Shown one piece after another: positions 28,305 through 37,090 of a stretch of 64,000 bases of DNA (within the stretch, counting starts at the first letter, position 1; the number at the start of each line of letters is the position of its first letter). The stretch spans positions 62,001 to 126,000 of the forward strand of contig NZ_NXGV01000002.1 of assembly GCF_002407605.1 (NCBI RefSeq), read 5' to 3'. This stretch comes from Marinobacter sp. ANT_B65. GTDB taxonomy: Bacteria; Pseudomonadota; Gammaproteobacteria; Pseudomonadales; Oleiphilaceae. The notes below the pieces were generated by a model. The model searched no databases and was not told where the DNA came from. It saw nothing but the letters and a program-made list of their open reading frames with translations. The translations under genes were made by a program, and so were the position numbers.

Positions 28305-28340
28305 CGTGGCAGGTGCAGCGCCTGCCACGTTTTATTTTTT
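28305..28340 (+). terminator. Intrinsic terminator of the Nudix fusion gene
   Basis: CGTGGCAGG (28305-28313) and CCTGCCACG (28321-28329) form a 9-bp stem with a seven-base loop, followed by TTTTATTTTTT. The tract overlaps the last codons of the opposite-strand YqaE gene. Confidence 0.85.
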
Positions 28341-28490
28341 AGCAATAATGTAGACCGCATGAACGATGCCGGGGATATAGCCAAAAAGAGTCAGCACTAT
28401 GTTTATCCAGAAGTGTTTCCCAATACCTTCTTGCAGGAACACACCCAGGGGCGGTAACAAAATAGCAATAAGAATTCGCAAAAGGTCCAT
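28332..28490 (-). CDS. YqaE/Pmp3-family membrane proteolipid
   Basis: A 52-residue protein with two hydrophobic helices joined by LPPLGVFLQEGIGKHFWIN, the signature of the Pmp3/UPF0057 family of small membrane proteins linked to cation and stress tolerance. ATG 28490 is chosen because GGGAG stands just upstream; an ORF start 36 codons earlier reads into non-homologous sequence. Its 3' end is shared with the T tract of the convergent terminator. Confidence 0.85.
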   Translation of the reverse strand: MDLLRILIAILLPPLGVFLQEGIGKHFWINIVLTLFGYIPGIVHAVYIIAKK

Positions 28491-28693
28491 ATAGTTCACT
28501 CCCGCTGTCGCGGTATAACTGACTTGCCGGCAGACGTAATTTCTGCAGGTTGATTTAGCCAGTGATTTTACGCAGATTCGCCTGCAATTCATGGCCACAC
28601 TATGAACATGGCATTAAACCTCTGTTATCGCCATATTCTTGACCACCCGTCGGCCTTTACCATTGGGCTCTTGTAGATGCCCCGTGAGGAATC

Positions 28694-30142
28694 ATGCCGT
28701 TTTACAGGTTGAACATGCTGACCGATATTCGAACCTTTCTTTTCCTGCTGATACTGGCGACATCTCCGGCCAGTGTTCTGGCGGATTCGCCCACGAGCAA
28801 GAAACCGCAGGAGTCCTCGCGGGAGATTCTGCTGGCAGAACTGGCGGAAGACGAAGACGTCGAGGATGTAGAGCGTTCTGAGCCGCTGCGCGGAACCGGA
28901 ACCTCCCTCCCTGCGCCCCTCCCCGGCCCGACACTCAGGAAAACGGCACCAAAACCGGCGCTGGCACCCCAGGCAAGCCCCAAAAACGTAGCGCCCAATA
29001 TTGATCTTAAAGAAGTCGCGCCAGCACCGGCCCCGGAACCACCCAAAGATCCTGGCGTTCCGGAGAACACAGACAATAACAGGCAGGAGACCAGCGAAAC
29101 CGGGGAAAACAGTGAGCCTGCTTCCATAACCGAGTCCCCGGAGCAACAAGCACCCGAGCCAGAGGCCGAAGAACCACAACGCGCCGGCAATCTGACCCTG
29201 CTTGGCAGTGAAGTTCTGCCTGGCACATCAACTCGTCTGGGCTGGTCATCCGGCATCCAGATTGCAGGTCTCTCCCAGCCCACTCCGGTATTGGTAGTCA
29301 ACGGTGTCAATGCAGGCCCTACCCTGTGCCTGACCAGTACGATTCATGGCGATGAGCTCAATGGTATCGAAATTATCCGCCAGACCATGTACGACCTTGA
29401 TCCGGAAAAGCTGAGCGGCAGCGTGGTGGGCATTCCTATCGTGAACCTGCCCGGCTTCCAGCAGGGCAGCCGTTATCTTCCGGACCGCCGTGACCTGAAC
29501 CGACACTTTCCCGGCAGCGCAGATGGCAGCCTGGCCGATCGCATAGCACACTCACTTTTCGAAAACATCATCCTGCACTGCGACATGCTGGTAGATATAC
29601 ACACCGGCTCATCGAAGCGCACCAACCTGCCTCAGCTTCGCGCCGATATGAACAACCCTATGGTCGCTGAATTTACCCGGGGCTTTGACCGTATGGCCGT
29701 GGTTCACAGCAGCGGATCACCGGGCATGCTTCGTACCGCAGCAGTCAACGCTGGCATTCGCGCAGTGACCCTGGAGGCCGGCGAGTCTCATCGCATTCAG
29801 GAACACCAGATTGATGCCGGAGTAAACAGCCTGGCCAGTCTGATGGAAAAACAGGGCATGATTTCCCGGATGTTTGTATGGGGGGATCCGGAGCCAGTGT
29901 ATTACGACTCGGCCTGGGTAAGAGCAGACCATGGTGGCATTCTGTTCAGCAAAGTGGACCTGGGCGCAAACGTGTCTGAAGGTGAAGTTCTTGGCTATGT
30001 CGCAGACCCGATCACCAACGCCCAGTACCCGGTCCATTCCAGCAGCGATGGCCGCATAATCGGCATGGCCGTTGATCAGGTAGTTATGGCTGGATTCGCC
30101 GCCTACCACATCGGTACAAAGGCAAAAGTTCCGGGAGAGTAG
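28694..30142 (+). CDS. Exported AstE/aspartoacylase-like protein with long Pro/Glu-rich linker
   Basis: A 482-residue protein. A signal peptide (about 1-30, FLFLLILATSPASVLA) leads into some 130 residues of Pro-, Glu- and Ala-rich low-complexity sequence, then a succinylglutamate desuccinylase/aspartoacylase domain. Zinc ligands are seen in TIHGDELNG (HxxE) and later DIHTG. Cytosolic relatives remove acyl groups from amino acids; the exported form suggests an envelope or external substrate. GAGGA five bases upstream supports ATG 28694; Met8 is an alternative. The closing segment resembles a biotinyl-lipoyl-like beta domain of this family. Confidence 0.78.
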   Translation: MPFYRLNMLTDIRTFLFLLILATSPASVLADSPTSKKPQESSREILLAELAEDEDVEDVERSEPLRGTGTSLPAPLPGPTLRKTAPKPALAPQASPKNVAPNIDLKEVAPAPAPEPPKDPGVPENTDNNRQETSETGENSEPASITESPEQQAPEPEAEEPQRAGNLTLLGSEVLPGTSTRLGWSSGIQIAGLSQPTPVLVVNGVNAGPTLCLTSTIHGDELNGIEIIRQTMYDLDPEKLSGSVVGIPIVNLPGFQQGSRYLPDRRDLNRHFPGSADGSLADRIAHSLFENIILHCDMLVDIHTGSSKRTNLPQLRADMNNPMVAEFTRGFDRMAVVHSSGSPGMLRTAAVNAGIRAVTLEAGESHRIQEHQIDAGVNSLASLMEKQGMISRMFVWGDPEPVYYDSAWVRADHGGILFSKVDLGANVSEGEVLGYVADPITNAQYPVHSSSDGRIIGMAVDQVVMAGFAAYHIGTKAKVPGE

Positions 30143-30189
30143 TACCCTGTCGTTTTTTACGCTTTCGCGAATAATCGACAGGAGTTAAT

Positions 30190-31110
30190 GTGTCTTCAGA
30201 GAATAGTCCGGTCAGGTCCGCCATTCTTACCTATACGGGGCTGGTTCTGACCCCCCTTTTCTGGGCTGGCAATGCTGTGGTTGCACGGGGCACGGTTGAC
30301 AGCATACCGCCCCTGTCCATGGCATTCTGGCGCTGGATGATAGCACTGGCCATCCTGCTGCCTTTCGCTCTTCCAGGTATCTGGCGCCATCGCGCTGTTA
30401 TTCGTCAGCACCTGGGTTCAATGCTGGTACTTGCAGCTCTCAGCGTCGGCGCTTTCAACTCACTGTTATACCTTGCAGCAGTTACTACCACAGCTACTAA
30501 CATAGCGCTTATAAACGCCACCATCCCTATTTTTGTGTCTCTGCTGGCCTGGATGCTTCTGGGCGATCGCACCCGCCCGGTTCAGGTACTGGGGATAGGC
30601 ATGGCCATCTTTGGCATTCTTGCCGTTGTTGCGCGGGGGGATCTATCTGTACTCACGAGCCTGGAAGCCCAGCCGGGCGATCTCATCATGGTGGCAGCCG
30701 TACTCAGCTGGGGCCTGTTTTCCGTATTGCTGAGGCGCCAGGCTGTCCCTCTCCCCGGGTTTACCTTTCTCAGCACCCAGATTCTGCTCGGAACACTGGT
30801 TATTCTGCCGTTTTACCTGGGGGACCTGCTGTTCTTCTCAGGCGGCTTTGAGGTAACCCGTGGCACCGCTCTGCCGATCGCTTTCTTCGCGATCTTCCCG
30901 GGGATTCTGGCCTACGGTTTCTGGAACTACGCAGTACACAGGATCGGACCATCGCGAGCGGCCATTTTCATTTACCTCACTCCGGTTTTTGCCTCGGTTC
31001 TTGCTGGTATATTCCTGGAAGAGTCACTGGGGTTATTCCATATGGTTGGCGGCGCGTTCATTCTTGCAGGGCTGCTACTCGCCACCCGGGCAGGGCGACA
31101 AGCAACTTAG
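30190..31110 (+). CDS. EamA-type DMT-superfamily transporter
   Basis: A 306-residue inner-membrane protein with ten predicted helices in two EamA repeats (about 15-150 and 160-300). Typical repeat ends are visible (IALINATIPIFVSLLAWMLL and IFIYLTPVFASVLAGIFLEE). Family members export metabolites or amino acids. It starts with GTG at 30190 after ACAGGAG. The substrate is unknown. Confidence 0.82.
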   Translation: MSSENSPVRSAILTYTGLVLTPLFWAGNAVVARGTVDSIPPLSMAFWRWMIALAILLPFALPGIWRHRAVIRQHLGSMLVLAALSVGAFNSLLYLAAVTTTATNIALINATIPIFVSLLAWMLLGDRTRPVQVLGIGMAIFGILAVVARGDLSVLTSLEAQPGDLIMVAAVLSWGLFSVLLRRQAVPLPGFTFLSTQILLGTLVILPFYLGDLLFFSGGFEVTRGTALPIAFFAIFPGILAYGFWNYAVHRIGPSRAAIFIYLTPVFASVLAGIFLEESLGLFHMVGGAFILAGLLLATRAGRQAT

Positions 31111-31138
31111 ACGTGATAGAACACGCCCCTATAACAAG

Positions 31139-32344
31139 CTAAGTGGTCTGCCGGTTACCAGGCAATGCCGCTTCTATTCGCTGCAGAGCATCGGCAAGCA
31201 CAGCCCTGGGGCAGCCGATGTTGAGCCGCATGAAGCCACTTCCCTGCTTGCCGAATGAGATGCCGGGGTTCATGCCCACCCCGGCGTCCTCTACAAAAAA
31301 CCGTTTCAGGCCGGCGTCATCCAGCCCCAGGCGGCGACAATCGAGCCACATCAGATAGGTTCCTTCCGGCACCAGCGCCTGAATCCCACGCAACCGGGTG
31401 TCTACTGTTTCCAGCACAAAATCGCGGTTCTTCTGCAAATACGCCATCAGGTCATCCAGCCAGGGCGCACCATAGCGGTAGCCGGCTTCGAAACCGGCAA
31501 TACTGAACGGATTACATTGCGGCAGGTGCAAGGAATCGAACACCGCTTTTATGGCATTGCGCTGCTCCCTGTCCGGTATTACCAACGCGGACAATCCCAA
31601 TCCGGGGATATTGAAGCTCTTGCTCGGCGCAACCGCCGTTATCAGGGCATCGTCTGGCCCCGCTAATGTGCCCAGCATCCGGTGCGCGGGCTTATCAGAA
31701 AAAGTGAGGTCGCAGTGAATTTCGTCGGATATCACCGTCAGCCCGTGACGACGGGCAATTTCCAGCACAGCTCTGAGTTCCTGTTCTGACCAGACGCGGC
31801 CGACCGGGTTATGGGGCGAACACAGCATCAGGAGCTTCGCATCCGGGCGCGCAGCGCAGACTTCCAGATGCTCCAGATCCATCCGGTATTGCCCGGTTGC
31901 ATCGTCACACATCAGCGGATTTTCAATCACTGACCGGCCACTAAGCTGAATGGAGCTGAAAAATGGCGGATACACTGGCGGCTGTATGATTACGCCTTCC
32001 CCCGGGGCAGCATAAGCCATACAGGCAGCGTGCAGAGATGGCACAACCCCGGGCGCCATCAGTATCCACTCGCGCTGGATTTTCCAGCCATGCCGCTCAC
32101 GAAACCAGTCAATTATTGACAAAAACAGACTGTCCGGAAACAGGGTATACCCGTAAACAGGATGCGCCGCCCGCTCCAAAAGTGCCCGGGTAACGGCCTC
32201 TGGCGCGGCGAAATCCATATCCGCCACCCATACCGGGATGACGTCGTCACGACCGAATACCACCCCGCGGGCATCAAACTTTACCGAGCAGGTGTTTTCC
32301 CGGGCGATAGGCTGATCAAAAGAATCTGTCACAAGACACTCCAC
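31139..32344 (-). CDS. PatB/MalY-type PLP-dependent C-S lyase
   Basis: A 401-residue fold-type I aminotransferase-like enzyme of the PatB/MalY group, which cleaves cystathionine and other Cys conjugates. VIPVWVADMDF near the N-terminus is typical. SPHNPVGRVW and SDEIHCDL form the cofactor pocket, and the Schiff-base Lys is in APSKSFNIPGL. It is divergent from the AEC transporter gene, with a 116-base gap that holds possible operator sequences. A pure aminotransferase role is less likely given the motif set. Confidence 0.83.
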   Translation of the reverse strand: MECLVTDSFDQPIARENTCSVKFDARGVVFGRDDVIPVWVADMDFAAPEAVTRALLERAAHPVYGYTLFPDSLFLSIIDWFRERHGWKIQREWILMAPGVVPSLHAACMAYAAPGEGVIIQPPVYPPFFSSIQLSGRSVIENPLMCDDATGQYRMDLEHLEVCAARPDAKLLMLCSPHNPVGRVWSEQELRAVLEIARRHGLTVISDEIHCDLTFSDKPAHRMLGTLAGPDDALITAVAPSKSFNIPGLGLSALVIPDREQRNAIKAVFDSLHLPQCNPFSIAGFEAGYRYGAPWLDDLMAYLQKNRDFVLETVDTRLRGIQALVPEGTYLMWLDCRRLGLDDAGLKRFFVEDAGVGMNPGISFGKQGSGFMRLNIGCPRAVLADALQRIEAALPGNRQTT

Positions 32345-32375
32345 AGTCGGTTAGCAATCGGGCTCCACTGGTTAC

Positions 32376-32433
32376 TATAATACTTGCCGAAACGCCCGGA
32401 TACTTGCGAACCTAACGGTTTACTACGTAAACC
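32376..32433. promoter_or_regulatory. Candidate promoter and operator between C-S lyase and AEC genes
   Basis: A TATAAT at 32376-32381 overlaps the first of two direct copies of ATACTTGC (32380-32387 and 32400-32407), exactly 20 bases apart. A separate palindrome, GGTTTAC-TAC-GTAAACC, follows at 32417-32433. The arrangement suggests regulator binding on one face of the helix. No regulator is identified. Confidence 0.4.
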
Positions 32434-32460
32434 TCCCCCGGCGCCCTTTTGGAGTCTTGA

Positions 32461-33348
32461 ATGATTGGCCAGATCCTGTCCACCCTGTTACCCGTATTTC
32501 TCATCGCCGGCTGTGGCGCTCTTTATGGACGGTTCCGCACACCGGACATCCGGGGTCTTAACGTTCTGAATATGGAACTTTTTGTTCCTATGCTGGTGTT
32601 TAGCGTACTGGCCGACCAGCAGGCTCCACTACAGGAGTATGCCGGGCTGGCGCTGGCCGCGGCGGTTGTTGTTCTGGGTTCAGGGATTATTCTGTATCCG
32701 CTTGCCCGGGTTCTCAACCTGAACCTGAAAACCTTTCTTCCCCCTATGATGTTCAATAACTCTGGCAACATGGGCCTTCCCCTGTTGGTTCTCGCGTTCG
32801 GTGAGGCGGCCCTGCCTGCTGCTATCGTTTTGTTTATTGTGGAAATGCTGCTGCACTTTTCTGTGGGCCTGTACATGCTTGACCCACACACCTCTGTTTT
32901 GAAGCGTCTGAAACTGCCCGTTGTGTTTGCGTGTATTGCAGGGCTGACCGTGAACCTCGCAGGCGTATCCTTACCGGGCTGGCTGTTACAATCCCTGAAC
33001 ATGCTTGGTGAAATCTGCATACCACTGATGCTGTTTACCCTGGGCGTGCGCATGCTGGATATCGACTTCAGCGACTGGAAACTGGGTATGCTCGGTGCCA
33101 TCGCCTGCCCGGTCAGCGGTCTACTGCTGGCCTGGCCGATGATCCTTATACTGGACTTGCCCGGCCTTCAGGTGGCAGCACTCTGGGTCTTCGCAGCACT
33201 GCCACCTGCGGTGCTGAATTACATGGTTGCGGAGCAGTATCAACAGGAACCCCATAAAGTCGCCTCCCTGGTATTATTAAGTAATCTGGGGAGCCTTATT
33301 GTCATGCCGGTTGTACTTGGGCTGGTTTTCGCCGCTGATTACATCTGA
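32461..33348 (+). CDS. AEC-family (auxin efflux carrier-like) permease
   Basis: A 295-residue protein of about ten helices with the AEC-type pattern FNNSGNMGLPLLVLAFGE near the middle of the first half. Bacterial relatives carry malate or other small organic acids. GGAGTCTTGA precedes the ATG. The divergent PatB-like gene hints at a sulfur or amino-acid compound, but this is speculative. Confidence 0.82.
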   Translation: MIGQILSTLLPVFLIAGCGALYGRFRTPDIRGLNVLNMELFVPMLVFSVLADQQAPLQEYAGLALAAAVVVLGSGIILYPLARVLNLNLKTFLPPMMFNNSGNMGLPLLVLAFGEAALPAAIVLFIVEMLLHFSVGLYMLDPHTSVLKRLKLPVVFACIAGLTVNLAGVSLPGWLLQSLNMLGEICIPLMLFTLGVRMLDIDFSDWKLGMLGAIACPVSGLLLAWPMILILDLPGLQVAALWVFAALPPAVLNYMVAEQYQQEPHKVASLVLLSNLGSLIVMPVVLGLVFAADYI

Positions 33349-33389
33349 AGCGGCTCTAACTACGATCAACACCTCCGAGGAAATAACAG

Positions 33390-34280
33390 ATGTCTGAAGC
33401 CATTGCCGTGGTTCGTGCCTCCCGCCCCAATTTTCTGGTTCTTGCACCTCTGTGTGTCGGGCTAGGGGTTGCTGTAGCATGGCAACAAGGCTCCCCACCA
33501 GCACTGCTGGACACGCTTCTGGTTTTTGTTGGCGCCATTCTGGCCCATGCTGCGGTAAACCTGTTCAATGAGTACGAAGATTTCGTATCCGGGCTGGATA
33601 TGATTACCACCCGCACACCATTTTCCGGTGGCAGCGGAGCGCTCCCGGAAACGCCAGATGCGGCAACCCGCGTGCTGGCTGCCGCCATAGGCACACTGGC
33701 CCTGGTTATCCTTATTGGTTTCTATTTTCTCTGGCAGCGAGGCCTGCCGATGCTCGTTCTGGGAGCCGCCGGGGTCACGCTGGTGCTTACCTATACCCGC
33801 TGGATTACCCGCTCTCCCCTGCTGTGCCTGTTGGCACCAGGAATAGGCTTCGGGCCAGTAATGATTCTCGGTACTCTGGTAGCGCTCGGAGCCAGGCTTG
33901 ATGCTACAGCCATAACCGTATCCATTATCGGCCTGTTACTGGTGAGCGAACTGCTGCTGATCAATCAGATACCGGATGCGGAAGCCGATCGCAAGATAGG
34001 TCGCCGCCATCTGGTCATTACGCTCGGCACTCCCGCTGCCGCCCGGCTGGTATCCGCCATGTTTCTTTCAGGCTACCTTGTTGTGGTAACGGGTATTCTT
34101 GCTGGCTGGTTGCCATTGCCGTCTATACTGTCACTGGCAACTGCGCCCTTCGCACTCTGGCTTTCCCGGAGGCTGCCAGGTGCTATCAGCCAGCCAGACG
34201 CTCTCAACGTGTTGCTGGGCGCCAACGTAGCCATTCTTCTGGCCACGCTGGCCCTGCTGATTGTTGGTCTGAGCCTGTAA
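33390..34280 (+). CDS. UbiA-superfamily prenyltransferase (MenA-like)
   Basis: A 296-residue protein of about nine helices. The two polyprenyl-diphosphate-binding regions are visible: NLFNEYEDFVSGLD near residue 55 and NQIPDAEADRKIGRRHL near 190. Such enzymes attach isoprenoid chains to aromatic rings in quinone synthesis. MenA-like is suggested by the NxxxDxxxGxD form of the first motif, but no other quinone gene is adjacent. GAGGAAATAACAG precedes the start. Specific substrate uncertain. Confidence 0.78.
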   Translation: MSEAIAVVRASRPNFLVLAPLCVGLGVAVAWQQGSPPALLDTLLVFVGAILAHAAVNLFNEYEDFVSGLDMITTRTPFSGGSGALPETPDAATRVLAAAIGTLALVILIGFYFLWQRGLPMLVLGAAGVTLVLTYTRWITRSPLLCLLAPGIGFGPVMILGTLVALGARLDATAITVSIIGLLLVSELLLINQIPDAEADRKIGRRHLVITLGTPAAARLVSAMFLSGYLVVVTGILAGWLPLPSILSLATAPFALWLSRRLPGAISQPDALNVLLGANVAILLATLALLIVGLSL

Positions 34281-34408
34281 GGCTTGATCCAGAGGAGCAG
34301 GTGCAGCGACAAACAGCTACTCAGGCGCTGCCCTTGCATGTGCGGGGACTTTCGCCGAAGGTTAAACCTGACATTCTCTGATTTCATCCAAGATACGGAG
34401 GTCTGCCC

Positions 34409-36910
34409 ATGAGTGTACTGTTCCTGCTTGTCAGTGCCCTGATTCTGATCTATCTGGGAGTTGGCGGCACCACCGCTGCTCTGGTGATGTCCATCGCCAC
34501 TCTGGCGGGCCTGTTTCAGGATGAATGGCACCTTGCCAGCATTCTGTTTGGTGGCCTTTTTCTGGCACTGGCCCTGATCCTGGTTACCCCCAGCGAGCTG
34601 CGTCTCGACAAATTCAGCCGGCCCCTGCTGGGCTGGGTTCGCAACCGTCTTCCCAAGCTATCGTCCACCGAAGAAGAGGCCCTGAAATCCGGCTCAGTAG
34701 ACTGGGATGGCGAGCTGTTTTCCGGCAAGCCGCAGTGGTCAAAACTTCTGGATGCGGAGCCTGCTCACCTGACCAGTGAGGAGCAGGCATTTCTGGACGG
34801 CCCGGTAGAAAAACTCTGCGCCATGCTGGATGACTGGAAGATAACCCACGAACACTACGACCTGCCGGACAAAGCCTGGAAGTTTATCCGTGAGAACGGC
34901 TTCTTTGGGCTGGTGATCCCGAAAGAAGATGGCGGCATGGGCTTCTCCAACACAGCCCATTCGGAAATCGTGATGAAGATTTCTACCCGCAGCGTTTCTG
35001 CAGCTGTCACCGTGATGGTACCCAACTCCCTCGGTCCGGGTGAGTTGCTGATGCACTATGGTACTGACGAACAGAAAAAACATTACCTGCCCCGGCTCGC
35101 CGGCGGCGAGGAAGTCCCCTGTTTTGCCCTGACCTCTCCCGTTGCAGGTTCTGATGCGGGCGCCATTCCGGACAAAGGCATTGTGTGCAAGGGCGAATGG
35201 AACGGCAAAGAGGTACTGGGCCTGAAAGTAACCTGGAACAAGCGTTACATCACCCTGGCCCCGGTCGCCACGCTTATTGGCCTGGCCATTAAGGTTTACG
35301 ACCCGGAAAATCTGCTGGGTGACAATACCGACATAGGCGTAACCTGCGTTCTGGTTCCCCGCGAAACCGAGGGTGTCCATGCTGGCGCCCGGCACCTGCC
35401 AATGAACACTGTATTCATGAACGGGCCAACCTGGGGCAATGACGTTTTTATCCCCATGGATCAGGTTATCGGCGGACAGGACATGCTCGGCAAGGGCTGG
35501 ACCATGTTGCTGGAATGCCTGTCCATCGGCCGCTCCATTTCTCTGCCCGCGCTGGGGACAGGTGCCGGTAAGGTTGCCAGCCTGGCGACCGGCTCCTACG
35601 CCTATACCCGGGAACAGTTTGGTCGTTCCATCAGCCAGTTTGAAGGCGTACAGGAAGCCCTGGAACCCATTGCCGGCTACACCTATATGATGGATGCCGC
35701 GCGCCTGCTGACTTCCGGCATGCTTGACCGGGGCGTCCGGCCTGCGGTGCCCTCAGCTCTGTTGAAATACCGCAATACTGATCTGATGCGGATAGTCATC
35801 AACCACGCCATGGATGTGGTGGCGGGCCGCGGTGTCATCACCGGCCCCCGCAACTTCCTGGCTCGTGCCTACCAGGCGGTGCCCATAGGTATTACCGTGG
35901 AAGGCGCAAACATCCTGACCCGCAGTCTGATGGTGTTCGGCCAGGGAGCCATTCGCTGCCACCCCTTTATTGTTGATGAAATTGCAGCCGCCGGTATGGA
36001 AGATGAAGATCAGGCTGCCAAAAAATTCGATGGCATATTCTACCGGCACCTGGCACACACCACACGCAACGCCCTCCGGGCTACGGTTCTGGGCCTTACC
36101 GGCGGGCTGTTTGAAACGGTTCCCAGACAGGGCGATATCAAGTCATCCTACCGCCAGCTGGCCCGGTTCTCAGCGGCGTTTGCACTCATGACCGATGTAA
36201 CCCTGCTTTCGGTAGGCGGCGGCCTCAAAGCCCGGCAACGGCTATCTGGCCGGATGGCTGACTGCCTGGTGCAGCTGTATTACGCCACAGCGGTGATCAA
36301 GCAATGGCATGAAGAAGGCTACCCGGATGATCAGCGCCCGCTCGTAGACTGGTGCCTGCAAACCTGCCTGCGAGATCTGCAGCACTCCATGCGCGAAGCC
36401 ATCATCAACTTCCCGGTTACTGCCCTGCGCTGGCCCTTGCGTTTACTGGTATTCCCGCTGGGTGCCACCGGCCTGAACGGGCCGGATGACAAGCTGGGAA
36501 CCCGCGTGGCCGCCAGCATTGTTAAAGATACCCCACTGCGCCAGCGCGTCAGCCGTGGCGCTTACACCACCATGGATCCGGATGACCCTCTTGGCCGGGT
36601 TCTCAATGCCTACAAGCTGGCTAACGAAACGTCTGAGATGCGCAGCCGCCTGCACGATGCCATCCGCAATCGTGATGAAGACGATCTGGACGGTATCGCC
36701 TTGCTCATGGGCCATGAGCGCAAGGAACTGGTGGACTGGGCCTGTGCAGAAGGCATTGTGAAAGCCGATGAGTGCGACAAGCTACAAGAAGCACTGACAG
36801 CCCTGTACGACGTCATTCGGGTGGATGCGTTTGACGAAGAAGGTCTGAAAGCGCTGTCCCGGTGTGCCAAGGGCAAACGCAAAGTCGTTGAAAGGCCGGC
36901 CAAGGAATAA
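34409..36910 (+). CDS. fadE: Acyl-CoA dehydrogenase FadE
   Basis: An 833-residue enzyme close in length to E. coli FadE (about 814). Two N-terminal hydrophobic segments (about 2-28 and 42-60) precede the FAD-binding acyl-CoA dehydrogenase core, with PKEDGGMGFSN, CFALTSPVAGSDAG and TWNKRYITLAPVAT. An extended C-terminal domain follows. It introduces the trans-2 double bond in fatty-acid beta-oxidation. GGAGG precedes the ATG. It stands alone; a hairpin element follows within 41 bases of the stop. Confidence 0.9.
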   Translation: MSVLFLLVSALILIYLGVGGTTAALVMSIATLAGLFQDEWHLASILFGGLFLALALILVTPSELRLDKFSRPLLGWVRNRLPKLSSTEEEALKSGSVDWDGELFSGKPQWSKLLDAEPAHLTSEEQAFLDGPVEKLCAMLDDWKITHEHYDLPDKAWKFIRENGFFGLVIPKEDGGMGFSNTAHSEIVMKISTRSVSAAVTVMVPNSLGPGELLMHYGTDEQKKHYLPRLAGGEEVPCFALTSPVAGSDAGAIPDKGIVCKGEWNGKEVLGLKVTWNKRYITLAPVATLIGLAIKVYDPENLLGDNTDIGVTCVLVPRETEGVHAGARHLPMNTVFMNGPTWGNDVFIPMDQVIGGQDMLGKGWTMLLECLSIGRSISLPALGTGAGKVASLATGSYAYTREQFGRSISQFEGVQEALEPIAGYTYMMDAARLLTSGMLDRGVRPAVPSALLKYRNTDLMRIVINHAMDVVAGRGVITGPRNFLARAYQAVPIGITVEGANILTRSLMVFGQGAIRCHPFIVDEIAAAGMEDEDQAAKKFDGIFYRHLAHTTRNALRATVLGLTGGLFETVPRQGDIKSSYRQLARFSAAFALMTDVTLLSVGGGLKARQRLSGRMADCLVQLYYATAVIKQWHEEGYPDDQRPLVDWCLQTCLRDLQHSMREAIINFPVTALRWPLRLLVFPLGATGLNGPDDKLGTRVAASIVKDTPLRQRVSRGAYTTMDPDDPLGRVLNAYKLANETSEMRSRLHDAIRNRDEDDLDGIALLMGHERKELVDWACAEGIVKADECDKLQEALTALYDVIRVDAFDEEGLKALSRCAKGKRKVVERPAKE

Positions 36911-36950
36911 CCCCTATCCTGCACTGGGCGTGCATCAGGCCTTGTGCACA

Positions 36951-37058
36951 TGCTTTGGGGGCTGGAGCTTCTGAAAACCGCTGCGAGTACATCCCTGTAC
37001 GCTTGCTCTTCGCTATCCATGGCTACGAGCATTTTCAGAAGCTCCAGCCCCCAAAGCA
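36951..37058. repeat. Long structured hairpin element, copy 3
   Basis: Perfect 27-base arms (36951-36977 and 37032-37058) enclose a 54-base core matching copy 1 at 47 of 54 positions. The first inner hairpin is GTACA-TCCC-TGTAC. In the second stem the pair is T37010-A37028, where copy 1 has C12736-G12754. It sits between convergent fadE and LysR genes and could serve as a bidirectional terminator. Confidence 0.88.
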
Positions 37059-37090
37059 CTCCAGGATTTCACGGGCCTGTTACACGTGGC

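Noticed and set aside
12683..37058. Hairpin elements considered as insertion-sequence ends or a CRISPR array
   Set aside because: The copies are far apart, contain no transposase gene and no regular spacers; the structure is a single hairpin per site.
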